From contig JBMHDF010000015.1 in assembly GCA_049889535.1 (NCBI GenBank), forward strand, positions 1-64,000: 64,000 bases of DNA. Direction: 5' to 3'. This DNA comes from JAYQKL01 sp049889535 (GTDB lineage: Bacteria > Pseudomonadota > Alphaproteobacteria > RS24). The notes below the pieces were generated by a model. It saw only the letters and a program-made list of their open reading frames with translations. It did not search any database and had not been told where the DNA came from. The translations under genes and the position numbers were made by a program. Below are positions 9,605 to 18,183 of the stretch, piece by piece. Within the stretch, counting starts at the first letter, position 1, and every line of letters begins with the position of its first letter.

Positions 9605-9689
9605 TTTGGGGTATAAATAATGTTAGGTTTATAGGGTGTTGCACCTTAGCTGTCCAGTCCAACTTCAATGGAAACGAAAAAAACTTTAC

Positions 9690-9914
9690 CTAATGCAAAA
9701 GCTCATCATCTTGAGCTGGGTCTTGCGCCAGCTCCTCTTCGAGCGCGGCCTCAACCTCCCATTCATCTGGTGGTTCGACAGCGGGGATAGCATATTGTCC
9801 ACCCAGCCAGCGATGCAAATCAACCTCTGCACAGCGTTTAGAACAAAATGGCCGTGTCGCTGGTGCGGTTTCAGCTTTTTTGCAAATTGGGCAAAGTGGT
9901 TTTTTATCAGCCAT
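9690..9914 (-). CDS. yacG: DNA gyrase inhibitor YacG
   Basis: This small zinc-finger protein of about 74 residues belongs to the YacG family, whose E. coli member binds GyrB and inhibits gyrase. All four zinc ligands are present: C8, C11, C24 and C28, in CPICKK and PFCSKRCAEVDLHRWL. The tail is acidic (EVEAALEEELAQDPAQDDE). The start is taken at the ATG at 9912-9914. An in-frame TTG at 9920 would overlap the stop of the RNase G-like gene by four bases. Coupling to that gene is normal in this class. Confidence 0.93.
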   Translation of the reverse strand: MADKKPLCPICKKAETAPATRPFCSKRCAEVDLHRWLGGQYAIPAVEPPDEWEVEAALEEELAQDPAQDDELLH

Positions 9915-9916
9915 AC

Positions 9917-11125
9917 TCAATCCATAAATGATAGCGCTTTACTGAGTGGTTGGCGCTCGCGTTTGCGCGTCATTTCAACCACCCCAAAATCAGACATATC
10001 ACCAATGCGCACAGGCACCTTATCATCGTCAAAGCCAGCGAGCAAAGCCTCTATAATCGGTTCGCTATTCGTGCCCGCATCCATATCGATAAAATCAATC
10101 GCGATGAGACCACCAATCGCACGCAAACGAATTTCACGCGCAATATGATTGGCCGCGTCAAGATTGACCTCAAAAGCTGAACTATTTTGCGCTCCAGAAT
10201 TAACATCAATTGTTGTCATGGCTTGGGTGGTCTCAATCATCAGCCATGCCCCGCTGGCCAAATTCACACGCGGCGCGCGAGCTTTTTCAATCTGCGCATA
10301 AATGTCGTGGCGCTCAAATATATCCTCATCTTGCGCTGCCTCAATTAAGTCAAGCTGATTGGCCATGTTTTGCTGCATATAATCCTGCGCCGCTTGCGCC
10401 AAATCCCCCCCTTCAATAATAATTTTTTGGGTTTGTGACTGCACATGGTCGCGCAGTAATTTAGCGATGCCCCCCACATCCTGATGCACCAGATATGGCG
10501 GTTCATGTGCGTCAGCTTTGTCAAGAACGGCGTCCCAACCAGCGGCCACTTGCTGCATATCCTCTTTTAAAATTTCTGCGGACACCCCTTCGGCAACTGT
10601 GCGCAAAACCCAGCCCGCTGGCCCATCGAGACCATCAATATTCAATTCTGCGCGCGCGGCTTCTGCTAAATCAGCCAAACGCTGGCGCTCAGCTTCATCC
10701 TCTATAGACCGCGACACCGCAATGCGTGAGCTGCATGGTGCTAAAACCAAATGCCGGCCTGGCAAAGTGACATTCGCCGTCAGGCTCGCGCCTTTTTCAC
10801 CAGAGGCCGGGCGCGTGACCTGCACCAACACGGTGTCACCAGCGGCGACACAATCTTCAATATTGGTTTCAGGCTCTGGGTTTTCAGCTAAAATTTTGGC
10901 CTCGCGCGCACCCAAAAATCCAGCTCGGTCTTGCCCAATATCAACGAAAGCGGCTTGTAAATTTGGCACCACGCGCTCAACAAACCCAAGATAAATCAAG
11001 CCTGTTTGAGCTGCATCTTTATCAGTCGGCGCAAGCGACTCAACAATGAGCTCACACAAATCACCATTCACGCATCGCGCCATTATAATCCGGCCTTCTA
11101 TTTGTTTAAAAATCAGCTCATTCAT
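9917..11125 (-). CDS. rng: Ribonuclease E/G family protein, short form
   Basis: This endoribonuclease of the RNase E/G family has 402 residues; E. coli RNase G has 489. An S1-like region covers about 35-125 (YLGFVERVVPNLQAAFVDIG). The catalytic-core motifs are TTIDVNSG with D307 and IAIDFIDMD with D344/D347, equivalent to the metal-binding aspartates of RNase E. The protein ends at RKRERQPLSKALSFMD, exactly where the zinc-link CPxC motif would start in RNases E and G. That motif and the small domain are therefore missing. The start codon overlaps the preceding stop (TAATG), with GGAGAG inside the upstream gene. The gene symbol is by family, not proven orthology. Confidence 0.88.
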   Translation of the reverse strand: MNELIFKQIEGRIIMARCVNGDLCELIVESLAPTDKDAAQTGLIYLGFVERVVPNLQAAFVDIGQDRAGFLGAREAKILAENPEPETNIEDCVAAGDTVLVQVTRPASGEKGASLTANVTLPGRHLVLAPCSSRIAVSRSIEDEAERQRLADLAEAARAELNIDGLDGPAGWVLRTVAEGVSAEILKEDMQQVAAGWDAVLDKADAHEPPYLVHQDVGGIAKLLRDHVQSQTQKIIIEGGDLAQAAQDYMQQNMANQLDLIEAAQDEDIFERHDIYAQIEKARAPRVNLASGAWLMIETTQAMTTIDVNSGAQNSSAFEVNLDAANHIAREIRLRAIGGLIAIDFIDMDAGTNSEPIIEALLAGFDDDKVPVRIGDMSDFGVVEMTRKRERQPLSKALSFMD

Positions 11126-11319
11126 TATTTCTCTCCATTTTCCTGACCAGACTTTTGATGCAATGACATCTCACCCCATATCGATTGCAATTTTTGCCAA
11201 TAAGCGCCCGCACACCAATCACCACAGGAATTTTTTTGACCTCTGGCAGAACCCGCATCTGACGCGGACGAAAAGGCAACCCAAAATAATAGAAAGAATA
11301 TCCAGAACGGTTTTTTCAT
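11125..11319 (-). CDS. Small exported cysteine-containing protein, unknown
   Basis: This 64-residue protein is not recognised. MKKPFWIFFLLFWVAFSSASDAG is a convincing signal peptide with a probable cut near residue 20-22. The mature part is about 42 residues and has two cysteines in CGDWC (C-x3-C). It lies inside the maf / RNase G-like operon. Its stop overlaps the next start (TAATG) and its GGAGAG supplies that gene's ribosome site, which argues that it is translated. The ATG at 11317-11319 is chosen over a TTG at 11331 that overlaps the maf stop. Confidence 0.6.
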   Translation of the reverse strand: MKKPFWIFFLLFWVAFSSASDAGSARGQKNSCGDWCAGAYWQKLQSIWGEMSLHQKSGQENGEK

Positions 11320-11327
11320 GTCAGTTA

Positions 11328-11939
11328 TCAATGATAGCCCGCAGCGCGTAATAAATTATTGGTTTCAAAAAGCGGCAATCCAACAATACCAGAATAGGAA
11401 CCGTGAATACGCTGAATAAATGCTGCCGCTAGACCCTGTATCGCATAGCCCCCTGCTTTGCCTTGCCATTCTTGCGAGGCCAAATAGGTTTCAATTTCTT
11501 CAACAGATAGACGCTTCATATGCACCCGGCTTTGCACCAGCTTGCGCCCCTCAAAGGCACCATGATGAACAGCAATCGCTGTATAGACACGATGCGCGCG
11601 CCCTGACAATAAACCCAAACATGCCTGCGCTTCGTCTTTGGTTTCGGTTTTTGGTAAAATCCGACGACCAACCGCCACCACTGTATCGGCGGCTAGAACC
11701 ACCACATTATCTTGATTTTTTATATTTCGGAAAATCGCTTGGCATTTTTCTTGTGCCATACGTTGCGCATAAACTGAGGGCAATTCAGCAGGAAGTGCGG
11801 TTTCATCAATATCAGATGGAACAATTTTATCAGGAGAAATGCCAAGCTGGGTCAGCAAATCTAAACGGCGCGGCGATGCACTCGCAAGCCAGAGTTTTTT
11901 ATTTGTAGCGATAGGTAATGCGCCCTTTTGTAAGGTCAT
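11328..11939 (-). CDS. maf: Maf-like nucleoside triphosphate pyrophosphatase
   Basis: This 203-residue Maf/Ham1-type house-cleaning enzyme hydrolyses non-canonical or canonical NTPs such as dTTP/UTP to the monophosphate. Key motifs are LASASPRR near residue 18, the acidic pocket AADTVVAVG at about 85, and the C-terminal GKAGGYAIQG. The only plausible ATG lies within infA, giving a 41-base overlap. The infA stop codon falls 12 codons after this start, in another frame, so expression is probably coupled to infA. No later ATG precedes the first motif. Confidence 0.9.
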   Translation of the reverse strand: MTLQKGALPIATNKKLWLASASPRRLDLLTQLGISPDKIVPSDIDETALPAELPSVYAQRMAQEKCQAIFRNIKNQDNVVVLAADTVVAVGRRILPKTETKDEAQACLGLLSGRAHRVYTAIAVHHGAFEGRKLVQSRVHMKRLSVEEIETYLASQEWQGKAGGYAIQGLAAAFIQRIHGSYSGIVGLPLFETNNLLRAAGYH

Positions 11940-12117
11940 AGGGGGTCATCTCAACCAAGACTTTGTCACCAGCGAGAACACGAATTCTGTTTTTGCGCAT
12001 TTTACCCGCCGTATGCGCAATGATTTCATGGTCATTTTCAAGCTTCACACGGAATGTCGCATTAGGTAGCAATTCAACTACCGTTCCAGGAAACTCTAAA
12101 AGTTCTTCTTTAGCCAT
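11899..12117 (-). CDS. infA: Translation initiation factor IF-1
   Basis: This 72-residue S1-fold (OB) protein binds the 30S A-site during initiation. MAKEELLEFPGTVVELLPN and the ending LTKGRITYRYK match IF-1 at full length. The ATG at 12115-12117 is chosen; a GTG two codons upstream is not needed. A GAAAGAGAG ribosome site precedes it. It leads into maf in an overlapping arrangement. Sixty-six bases separate it from the UPF0262 gene; the low-molecular-weight phosphatase gene often found at this spot in relatives is absent. Confidence 0.97.
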   Translation of the reverse strand: MAKEELLEFPGTVVELLPNATFRVKLENDHEIIAHTAGKMRKNRIRVLAGDKVLVEMTPYDLTKGRITYRYK

Positions 12118-12183
12118 AAACACTCTCTTTCAATATTGGCGGAGATTGCCCATAAATCGTCATAAAATCAAGTTTTTTCTGGT

Positions 12184-12672
12184 TTAACCGCGCATTTGCA
12201 AAACACAAATTAAGGTAAATAAACGCCGCGCTGTATCAAAATCAACATCGAGCTGCGGCGCGAGTTTTTCTTTCAAAAGACTAGACCCCTCATTGTGCAA
12301 GGCGCGGCGCCCTTGATCTATGGCTTCAATTTTGTCCAAAGACGAAGCGCGAATAGCGTTATAATAATTTTCACAAATCAAAAAATAATCTTTCACAATC
12401 CGGCGAAATGGCATCAGCGAAAGCTCCACCTCTTTCAATGGCTCATCCTTTTGATTGCGAATATTAAAACAAATCCCTTTTTCACTGACCGACAAGGTGA
12501 CCCGATAGGGACCAGAAGCACAGTCTAGCGGGCGAAAATTATTTTCTTCTAAAAGGTCAAAAATCGCGACACGGCGCTCATGCTCCACATCAGCATTGCG
12601 CGCAATCAACGCTTCATCTTCAAGAGATAAATGCACAATGCGTTGTGTATTCTGCATCGGCGCGTCGCTCAT
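12184..12672 (-). CDS. UPF0262 family protein
   Basis: This 162-residue protein is of a conserved alphaproteobacterial family with no established function. Family blocks visible are HERRVAIFDLLEENNF (about 31-46), LSLMPFRRIVKDYFLICENYY and VDFDTARRLFTLICVL near the C-terminus. The ATG directly follows the hisD stop (TAA then ATG), so the two are coupled. The constant link with hisD, murA and infA suggests a housekeeping role, but none can be named. Confidence 0.9.
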   Translation of the reverse strand: MSDAPMQNTQRIVHLSLEDEALIARNADVEHERRVAIFDLLEENNFRPLDCASGPYRVTLSVSEKGICFNIRNQKDEPLKEVELSLMPFRRIVKDYFLICENYYNAIRASSLDKIEAIDQGRRALHNEGSSLLKEKLAPQLDVDFDTARRLFTLICVLQMRG

Positions 12673-13968
12673 TTACTTATTCAACCTCACCGAAACCGAG
12701 CGCGCATGCGCGCCCAAGCCCTCACTTTGTGCCAAACGCACGGCTTGCGGGCCAATCGCTGAAAGGCTATGCGCATCACAGGCAATCAAAGACGATCTTT
12801 TCATGAAATCCAAGACTGATAAACCAGAGGCATAGCGCGCCGTATGCGCTGTTGGCAGCACATGGTTCGGGCCTGCAATATAATCCCCAATCGCCTCTGG
12901 TGTGTAGCGTCCCATAAAAATCGCACCAGCATTATGTATTTTTGCCGCCATGGCTTCTGCCGCTTCAACCGCAAGCTCTAAATGCTCTGGCGCCAAGCGG
13001 TTGATTAACTCGATTGTGGACGCGCCTAAATCATCAACTTCAATCATCACCCCAAAATCAGCCCAGCTTTTTGCCGCAATCTCACGACGCTCTAGCGTTT
13101 GTAATTGATTGTCAATTGCCACCGCGACGGCATCTGCAAAATCTTTGCTATCGGTTATCAAAATAGATTGCGCCGCCACATCATGTTCGGCTTGTGATAA
13201 TAAATCAGCTGCAATCCAATCCGGATTATTTTGCCCGTCGGCCACAACCAAAATTTCAGACGGGCCAGCAATCATATCAATCCCAACCTGACCAAAAACA
13301 AGCTTTTTAGCCGCCGCGACATAAGCATTACCCGGCCCCGTAATCACATCGACAGGCGCGATTGTTTGCGTACCATAAGCCAAAGCCGCAATGGCCTGCG
13401 CGCCGCCAATGCGATAAATCTCATCAACGCCTGCTAATTTTGCGGCCATTAAAACCAATGGGTTTAACGCGCCATCTGGCGTTGGCACAACCATCACCAA
13501 ACGCTCAACCCCTGCTACTTTTGCCGGAATAGCATTCATCAAAACTGATGACGGATAGCTGGCAGTACCGCCTGGCACATAAACACCTGCCGCTTGCACT
13601 GGCGTCCATTTGTGGCCAAGCTTGACACCAGCCTCATCTGTATAAAAATCATCATCGGGTTTTTGCCGCGCGTGATAAGCCTGAATACGCTGCGCCGCAA
13701 GCTCAAGGGCTTGCGCATCTTCATCAGCAATATGCGCAATGGCGGCTTCAATTTCCCCCGCCTGCAAAGCCAGACTATCTGGCGTGACCTCAAAGCGGTC
13801 AAATTTGGTTGTAAGCGCGCATAAAGCCGAATCTCCTGCCTCACGGATTTGGTCAATAATATCCTGTGCGGCTTGGGTCACATCACCATCTTGCTCCCGC
13901 TTCATTGTCAAAACTTGCGCAAAGCGGGTATCAAAATCTGCATCATTTATGTTCAGACGCAAAGTCAT
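12673..13968 (-). CDS. hisD: Histidinol dehydrogenase
   Basis: This 431-residue zinc enzyme oxidises L-histidinol to L-histidine with two NAD+, the last two steps of histidine synthesis. Signature stretches include VYVPGGTASYPSSVLMNAIPA, AGPSEILVVAD, and the catalytic Glu-His pair in NRLAPEHLEL. The C-terminal SGLSVLDFMKR is also typical. Length is normal for the family. It sits between DUF2948 (6 bases upstream) and UPF0262 (adjacent). The other his genes are not in the window. Confidence 0.97.
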   Translation of the reverse strand: MTLRLNINDADFDTRFAQVLTMKREQDGDVTQAAQDIIDQIREAGDSALCALTTKFDRFEVTPDSLALQAGEIEAAIAHIADEDAQALELAAQRIQAYHARQKPDDDFYTDEAGVKLGHKWTPVQAAGVYVPGGTASYPSSVLMNAIPAKVAGVERLVMVVPTPDGALNPLVLMAAKLAGVDEIYRIGGAQAIAALAYGTQTIAPVDVITGPGNAYVAAAKKLVFGQVGIDMIAGPSEILVVADGQNNPDWIAADLLSQAEHDVAAQSILITDSKDFADAVAVAIDNQLQTLERREIAAKSWADFGVMIEVDDLGASTIELINRLAPEHLELAVEAAEAMAAKIHNAGAIFMGRYTPEAIGDYIAGPNHVLPTAHTARYASGLSVLDFMKRSSLIACDAHSLSAIGPQAVRLAQSEGLGAHARSVSVRLNK

Positions 13969-13974
13969 TCGTCT

Positions 13975-14424
13975 TTATTCCTCTTTTAAGTCATGCTGTG
14001 GCATCGATTTCGCTACCCAACTTCCCATGACATCTTGCATAACAACATGTAAAGCCTCGACAGTTAAACTTAACTCAGCTTCTCCTGAAAACATAAGCCG
14101 AATAGTACCTTCTGGCGAGGGGCTATTTTCATTTCCTTGCGCGGCTTCAAACAAAATCGCCAATAAAACAAATGTCTGGTCAGATTTTTGTTGAATATTT
14201 TTCGCCTTAACCGCCAAAACATTATCAAAATGCATGCCGGCTCTCGTGCGCACAGGCTTATCAGATTTGCGCTCCCAACAAAACCGATTAGCCATCAGTG
14301 CAAAGCGTTTTTGGGATTTATCAAAAGCCATATCAGACGCTTTCATGACGGCATCTTGCAGGCTGGCTGATATAACCAGCAAATCCTCAGCGTCTTGCGC
14401 CCATAAATGCAATAATTTTTCCAT
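13975..14424 (-). CDS. DUF2948 family protein
   Basis: This 149-residue protein matches the alphaproteobacterial DUF2948 family, found between murA and hisD. Visible family features are LHLWAQDAEDLLVISASLQDA at the N-terminus, KRFALMANRFCWER, and LTVEALHVVMQDV near the end. The start is the ATG at 14422-14424, not the TTG one codon upstream. Function is unknown. It follows murA after 15 bases and precedes hisD by 6, so it is part of the same operon. Confidence 0.87.
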   Translation of the reverse strand: MEKLLHLWAQDAEDLLVISASLQDAVMKASDMAFDKSQKRFALMANRFCWERKSDKPVRTRAGMHFDNVLAVKAKNIQQKSDQTFVLLAILFEAAQGNENSPSPEGTIRLMFSGEAELSLTVEALHVVMQDVMGSWVAKSMPQHDLKEE

Positions 14425-14439
14425 CAACCCGACTTTTTC

Positions 14440-15714
14440 TCACTCTTTTTCACGCCATATTTTAGCACCGCATTGCGAGAGCTTCTCCTCCAGCCTCTCA
14501 TAGCCTCTATCCAAATGATACACCCGACTGACACTTGTTTGCCCTTTTGCCATAAGACCTGCAATCACAAGTGTGACCGATGCGCGCAAATCCGTTGCCA
14601 TAACAGGCGCGCCTTGTAAGTTTTCAACCCCAGTCACAATTGCGGTGTCACCCTCCAACTGAATTTGTGCGCCTAAGCGCACCAGCTCTTGCACATGCAT
14701 AAACCGGTTTTCAAAAATTGTTTCGCGTATCCGGCTCACCCCTTCCGCCCGACACATCAACCCCATAAAGGGTGCTTGCAAATCGGTTGGAAAACCAGGA
14801 AAGGGTTCAGTCACAATATCAACCGCATGCGGACGCGATTGCGGCCCCTTCACCTGCAAGCCTTCATCACGGTCGTGTAACTGACATCCCGCAGCGAGCA
14901 AAACTGGTGATAGCGCGCCCAATAAATCCTGACACGCCCCTTGCAAAACCACATCACCACCCGTTGCTGCCACCGCACAGGCATAGGCTCCCGCCTCAAT
15001 CCGGTCGCGCGATACGCGATGGCTAGCACCATTCAGCTTATCCACACCCGTGATTTTGAGATGCCGCGTGCCAAGCCCTTGAATTTGCGCGCCCATGGCT
15101 TGCAGACACTGCCCGACATCAATAATTTCAGGCTCACAAGCCGCATTGAGCAATTCAGTTTGCCCTTCCGCCAAACAGGCCGCCATCATCAAAACATGTG
15201 TTGCGCCAACTGAAACTTGTGGCATTTCAAATCGCGCAGCTTGGAGTTTTTTGCCGTTGGTCGTTGCATTGACATAGCCTTCTGCCACATCAATCTCGAC
15301 ACCCATTGCGGCTAGGCCATTTAAATAAATATCCACCGGGCGTGTGCCAATCGCACAGCCGCCGGGCAAGGACACCCGCGCCTGTCCACATCTGGCAAGC
15401 AAAGGCCCAATTACCCAAAAACTTGCCCGCATTTTTGAAACCAATTCATAAGAGGCTGTTGTTGAGGCAATATTGGCGGCATGTAAGCTCAGCCCCTCAC
15501 TCGCGCCCTGACCAATAAGCTGCGTATCAACCCCCAGCTCCGCCAAAACCTGCGCGAGCGTGCGCGTATCCGCCAAACGCGGCGTGCCTTCAAGTTGCAA
15601 TTTTTCATCGGTTAAAAGGCTCGCGACCATAAGCGGCAAAACAGCGTTTTTTGATCCACTAATGGCTAAATCACCAGACAGTCTGTAACCGCCTTCAATG
15701 ATAATTTTATCCAA
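14440..15714 (-). CDS. murA: UDP-N-acetylglucosamine 1-carboxyvinyltransferase
   Basis: This 424-residue MurA transfers enolpyruvate from PEP to UDP-GlcNAc, the first committed step of peptidoglycan synthesis. The catalytic cysteine is C120 in LPGGCAIGTRPVD, the residue that fosfomycin attacks, so the enzyme is of the Cys type. GSKNAVLPLM at about 20-29 is the substrate-loop signature. The start codon is TTG at 15712-15714, with GAGGAGA at a spacing of about 8 bases. No ATG fits that site. The cytosolic product is at full length. Confidence 0.97.
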   Translation of the reverse strand: MDKIIIEGGYRLSGDLAISGSKNAVLPLMVASLLTDEKLQLEGTPRLADTRTLAQVLAELGVDTQLIGQGASEGLSLHAANIASTTASYELVSKMRASFWVIGPLLARCGQARVSLPGGCAIGTRPVDIYLNGLAAMGVEIDVAEGYVNATTNGKKLQAARFEMPQVSVGATHVLMMAACLAEGQTELLNAACEPEIIDVGQCLQAMGAQIQGLGTRHLKITGVDKLNGASHRVSRDRIEAGAYACAVAATGGDVVLQGACQDLLGALSPVLLAAGCQLHDRDEGLQVKGPQSRPHAVDIVTEPFPGFPTDLQAPFMGLMCRAEGVSRIRETIFENRFMHVQELVRLGAQIQLEGDTAIVTGVENLQGAPVMATDLRASVTLVIAGLMAKGQTSVSRVYHLDRGYERLEEKLSQCGAKIWREKE

Positions 15715-15755
15715 AATAGGGTCTCCTCACGCTTTAAAACTTAGGTTCAGATTCG

Positions 15756-15914
15756 CTAAACAGCACGTGGTTTATCAGGATTTGGCGCACCAGAACGGCT
15801 GTTTTTCGCCGCCTGTTTACGCCGTTTTAAATTATCCCGCAAAGCTTGGCGCAAGCGCGCCTGCTTATTATCAGTTTTGTTTTTTGACGATGAATTGGTC
15901 ATCTCATCACTCAT
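15756..15914 (-). CDS. Small basic protein upstream of murA
   Basis: This 52-residue ORF has a polar, Ser/Asn/Lys-rich N-terminus followed by a basic, probably helical stretch, ARLRQALRDNLKRRKQAAK. It ends KPRAV. The ATG at 15912-15914 has AGGAA upstream. The gene lies between the PQQ dehydrogenase stop and the murA start on the same strand. Small basic proteins with this LR-x-ALR-x-NLKRRK pattern precede murA in many alphaproteobacteria, as far as I recall. Function is unknown. The basic helix could bind nucleic acid or membrane; this is inference. Confidence 0.65.
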   Translation of the reverse strand: MSDEMTNSSSKNKTDNKQARLRQALRDNLKRRKQAAKNSRSGAPNPDKPRAV

Positions 15915-15938
15915 TGCGTTTGTTCCTGTTTACCATGA

Positions 15939-18074
15939 TTAATGGGTTGGAGCGAAATAATCCTGTTTTTGCCCATCACTTTGGGCAAGTTTGCGGCGCT
16001 CATCAGCTAAATATGCCCGAATGGCCAGTGTATCATCTTTATTGAGAACATCGGCAAAAGAGCCCATGCCCGCATATTCATATATACCGCCTAACACAAT
16101 CTCATCAAACATCGCATCAACTTCTGGCGACAAATTCCATAAATCAGGATAAGCGCCAGGATAGCCACCCGGAATATGGCAATTGACACAGACCAGCTCA
16201 TATTTCTTTTTGCCTCGCGCAATGGTTGGCGCATCTTCGGGCAATCCTGTCGGAATTGGCTGGATAATTTTAGGGTCTATTTCTGGCGGCAGCTCAAGCG
16301 CCCCGCCATCAAGCTTAAACACATAAAGCGTTGTGAGATTCTGGTATTTTTCAGTTGCAAAACCCGGCATATAAGACCGCGCCATACCGCCGCCCATGCC
16401 GCCAATCACCGCAATATATTGCACCCCATCAAGTTCATAGCTTATGGGCGGGGCAGAAATACCAACCCCTGTTTCAATGCGTTTCAACAATTTGCCCGTT
16501 TGCGCATGATAAAAATTTAAAAATCCATCTGGCGAGCCTTGCACTGTTAAATTACCAGCTGTCGTTAACACACCACCGCCCCAATATGGCATTGGCGCAC
16601 TTTGCCATACCACACTTGCAGTTTGTGGATTCCAAGCTTTCAGCAAAGACTGCAAAACTGGCTTTGGCTTACCTTCAAGCAATGACAAATGCTGGTCAGG
16701 GTTAAAGCCTTCAGGCAAAGTACGGTTGTTTTTGGCCAGCGGTAAATACGCCTCTTGGTTTTTATCTTCCGATAACACAATCGGAATTTCCAAAGTTGGG
16801 ATATAAACTAAATCTGCTTCCGGATTATAGGCCATAGGGTGCCAATTATGCCCACCCGTCACACTTGGCATGACCAGCGCTTTATTTTCGCTAAAATCTG
16901 AACTGGCCTGCACAACAGGACGGCCTGTTGCCATATCGACATGCGACGCCCATGTGACTGGCACAAAAGGCGCCGCCGATAAAAGCGCACCAGTGACACG
17001 GTCAAGCACATAAAAGAACCCGTTTTTTGGCGCTTGCATAATCACTTTGCGCGGCTGGCCCTGCCACTCTATATCGGCCAAAATCATATGCTGCGTTGCT
17101 GTATAATCCCAGCTATCGGCAGGCGTGGTTTGATAATGCCAAACCCGTTTACCGGTTTTTGCCTTAACGGCCACAATTGAGGAAAGATATAAATTATCAG
17201 GCCGTTCGCCACCATTTCGGTCCCAAACGGGCCACGGGCTGCCATTACCAACACCAATATAAAGCAGATCTAAATCAGCATCATAGACCATGCTGTCCCA
17301 TACCGTTCCGCCGCCGCCATAATCCCAGCGCGTTTTGTCTGACCATGTTTTGCGAGCGAAAGCTACATCGTCATTTTCAGGCTCATCAGCACTAGGTACC
17401 GTCCAGAAGCGCCAAACCTGCTGTCCTGTGCGTTGGTCATAAGCGGTCACATAACCGCGCACGCCCATTTCAGCCCCGCCATTGCCAATCACCACCAAAT
17501 CGCCCGCCAGACGCGGGGCAGCTGTGATGGTGTAGCTGCTTTTGCGTTTTATCAGCGTGTCCACCCGCCATAAGCGTTTGCCCGTATGACGGTCAAGCGC
17601 CTCAAGAAAACCGTCAAAAGTCGCCAGAAATAGCGTATCCCCACGCAGAGCCATCCCGCGATTTACAGCATCACAACACGCCACACGCGGGCGCCACCCC
17701 TCAACCTCTGGGTCATGCACCCAAATTTCTTCACCCGTGCGCGCATCCACTGCATATGCCACACTCCATGGGCCAGTGAAATATAAAACCCCATCTTTCA
17801 TCAACGGCGTTGCCTGAGCGCCGCGCAATACGCGCCCACGATTGAGAATACCGTCATAAGAAAACGCCAGACCAAGCCGCTCCACATTGCCATCGTTAAT
17901 TTGCGTGCTTGGCACATAGCGTTGCTCGCCGCCATTATAGCCATGCAAAACCCATTCGCCTTTTTGTGCCTCTGCCGTTTTGATAATAGCCGGCGCCTGG
18001 CTAGAAGAGACCTGCTCACAAGCCAATAGAATAAAGCACATTAATACAGTCAAAATATGAAGCCGATAACGCAT
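15939..18074 (-). CDS. PQQ-dependent dehydrogenase with C-terminal cytochrome c (lipoprotein)
   Basis: This 711-residue quinohaemoprotein is of the methanol/ethanol dehydrogenase propeller family and oxidises an alcohol or related substrate in the periplasm. A lipobox LLAC with C19 marks it as a lipoprotein. The vicinal disulfide C133-C134 (CCDAVNRG) and repeated tryptophan-docking blades such as GVGNGSPWPVWDRNGG identify the propeller. The C-terminal haem site is CVNCH at about 629-633, with a likely axial Met in GMGSF near 670. Length is normal for fused quinohaemoproteins. No PQQ synthesis genes are in the window. Confidence 0.92.
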   Translation of the reverse strand: MRYRLHILTVLMCFILLACEQVSSSQAPAIIKTAEAQKGEWVLHGYNGGEQRYVPSTQINDGNVERLGLAFSYDGILNRGRVLRGAQATPLMKDGVLYFTGPWSVAYAVDARTGEEIWVHDPEVEGWRPRVACCDAVNRGMALRGDTLFLATFDGFLEALDRHTGKRLWRVDTLIKRKSSYTITAAPRLAGDLVVIGNGGAEMGVRGYVTAYDQRTGQQVWRFWTVPSADEPENDDVAFARKTWSDKTRWDYGGGGTVWDSMVYDADLDLLYIGVGNGSPWPVWDRNGGERPDNLYLSSIVAVKAKTGKRVWHYQTTPADSWDYTATQHMILADIEWQGQPRKVIMQAPKNGFFYVLDRVTGALLSAAPFVPVTWASHVDMATGRPVVQASSDFSENKALVMPSVTGGHNWHPMAYNPEADLVYIPTLEIPIVLSEDKNQEAYLPLAKNNRTLPEGFNPDQHLSLLEGKPKPVLQSLLKAWNPQTASVVWQSAPMPYWGGGVLTTAGNLTVQGSPDGFLNFYHAQTGKLLKRIETGVGISAPPISYELDGVQYIAVIGGMGGGMARSYMPGFATEKYQNLTTLYVFKLDGGALELPPEIDPKIIQPIPTGLPEDAPTIARGKKKYELVCVNCHIPGGYPGAYPDLWNLSPEVDAMFDEIVLGGIYEYAGMGSFADVLNKDDTLAIRAYLADERRKLAQSDGQKQDYFAPTH

Positions 18075-18183
18075 GTGAAACTTTCTAAAAATGTCGGTTT
18101 TTAAAAGATTTGATTTATTTTAATTCTTAATGAATGCGGTGCAATCATAAACATGCGCCCCCTTAAAATATGAAGGAATTTTT

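Noticed and set aside
15039..15047. DnaA-box-like TTATCCACA at about 15039-15047
   Set aside because: It lies inside the murA coding sequence, where the codons encode conserved residues, and has no A/T tract or other box near it.
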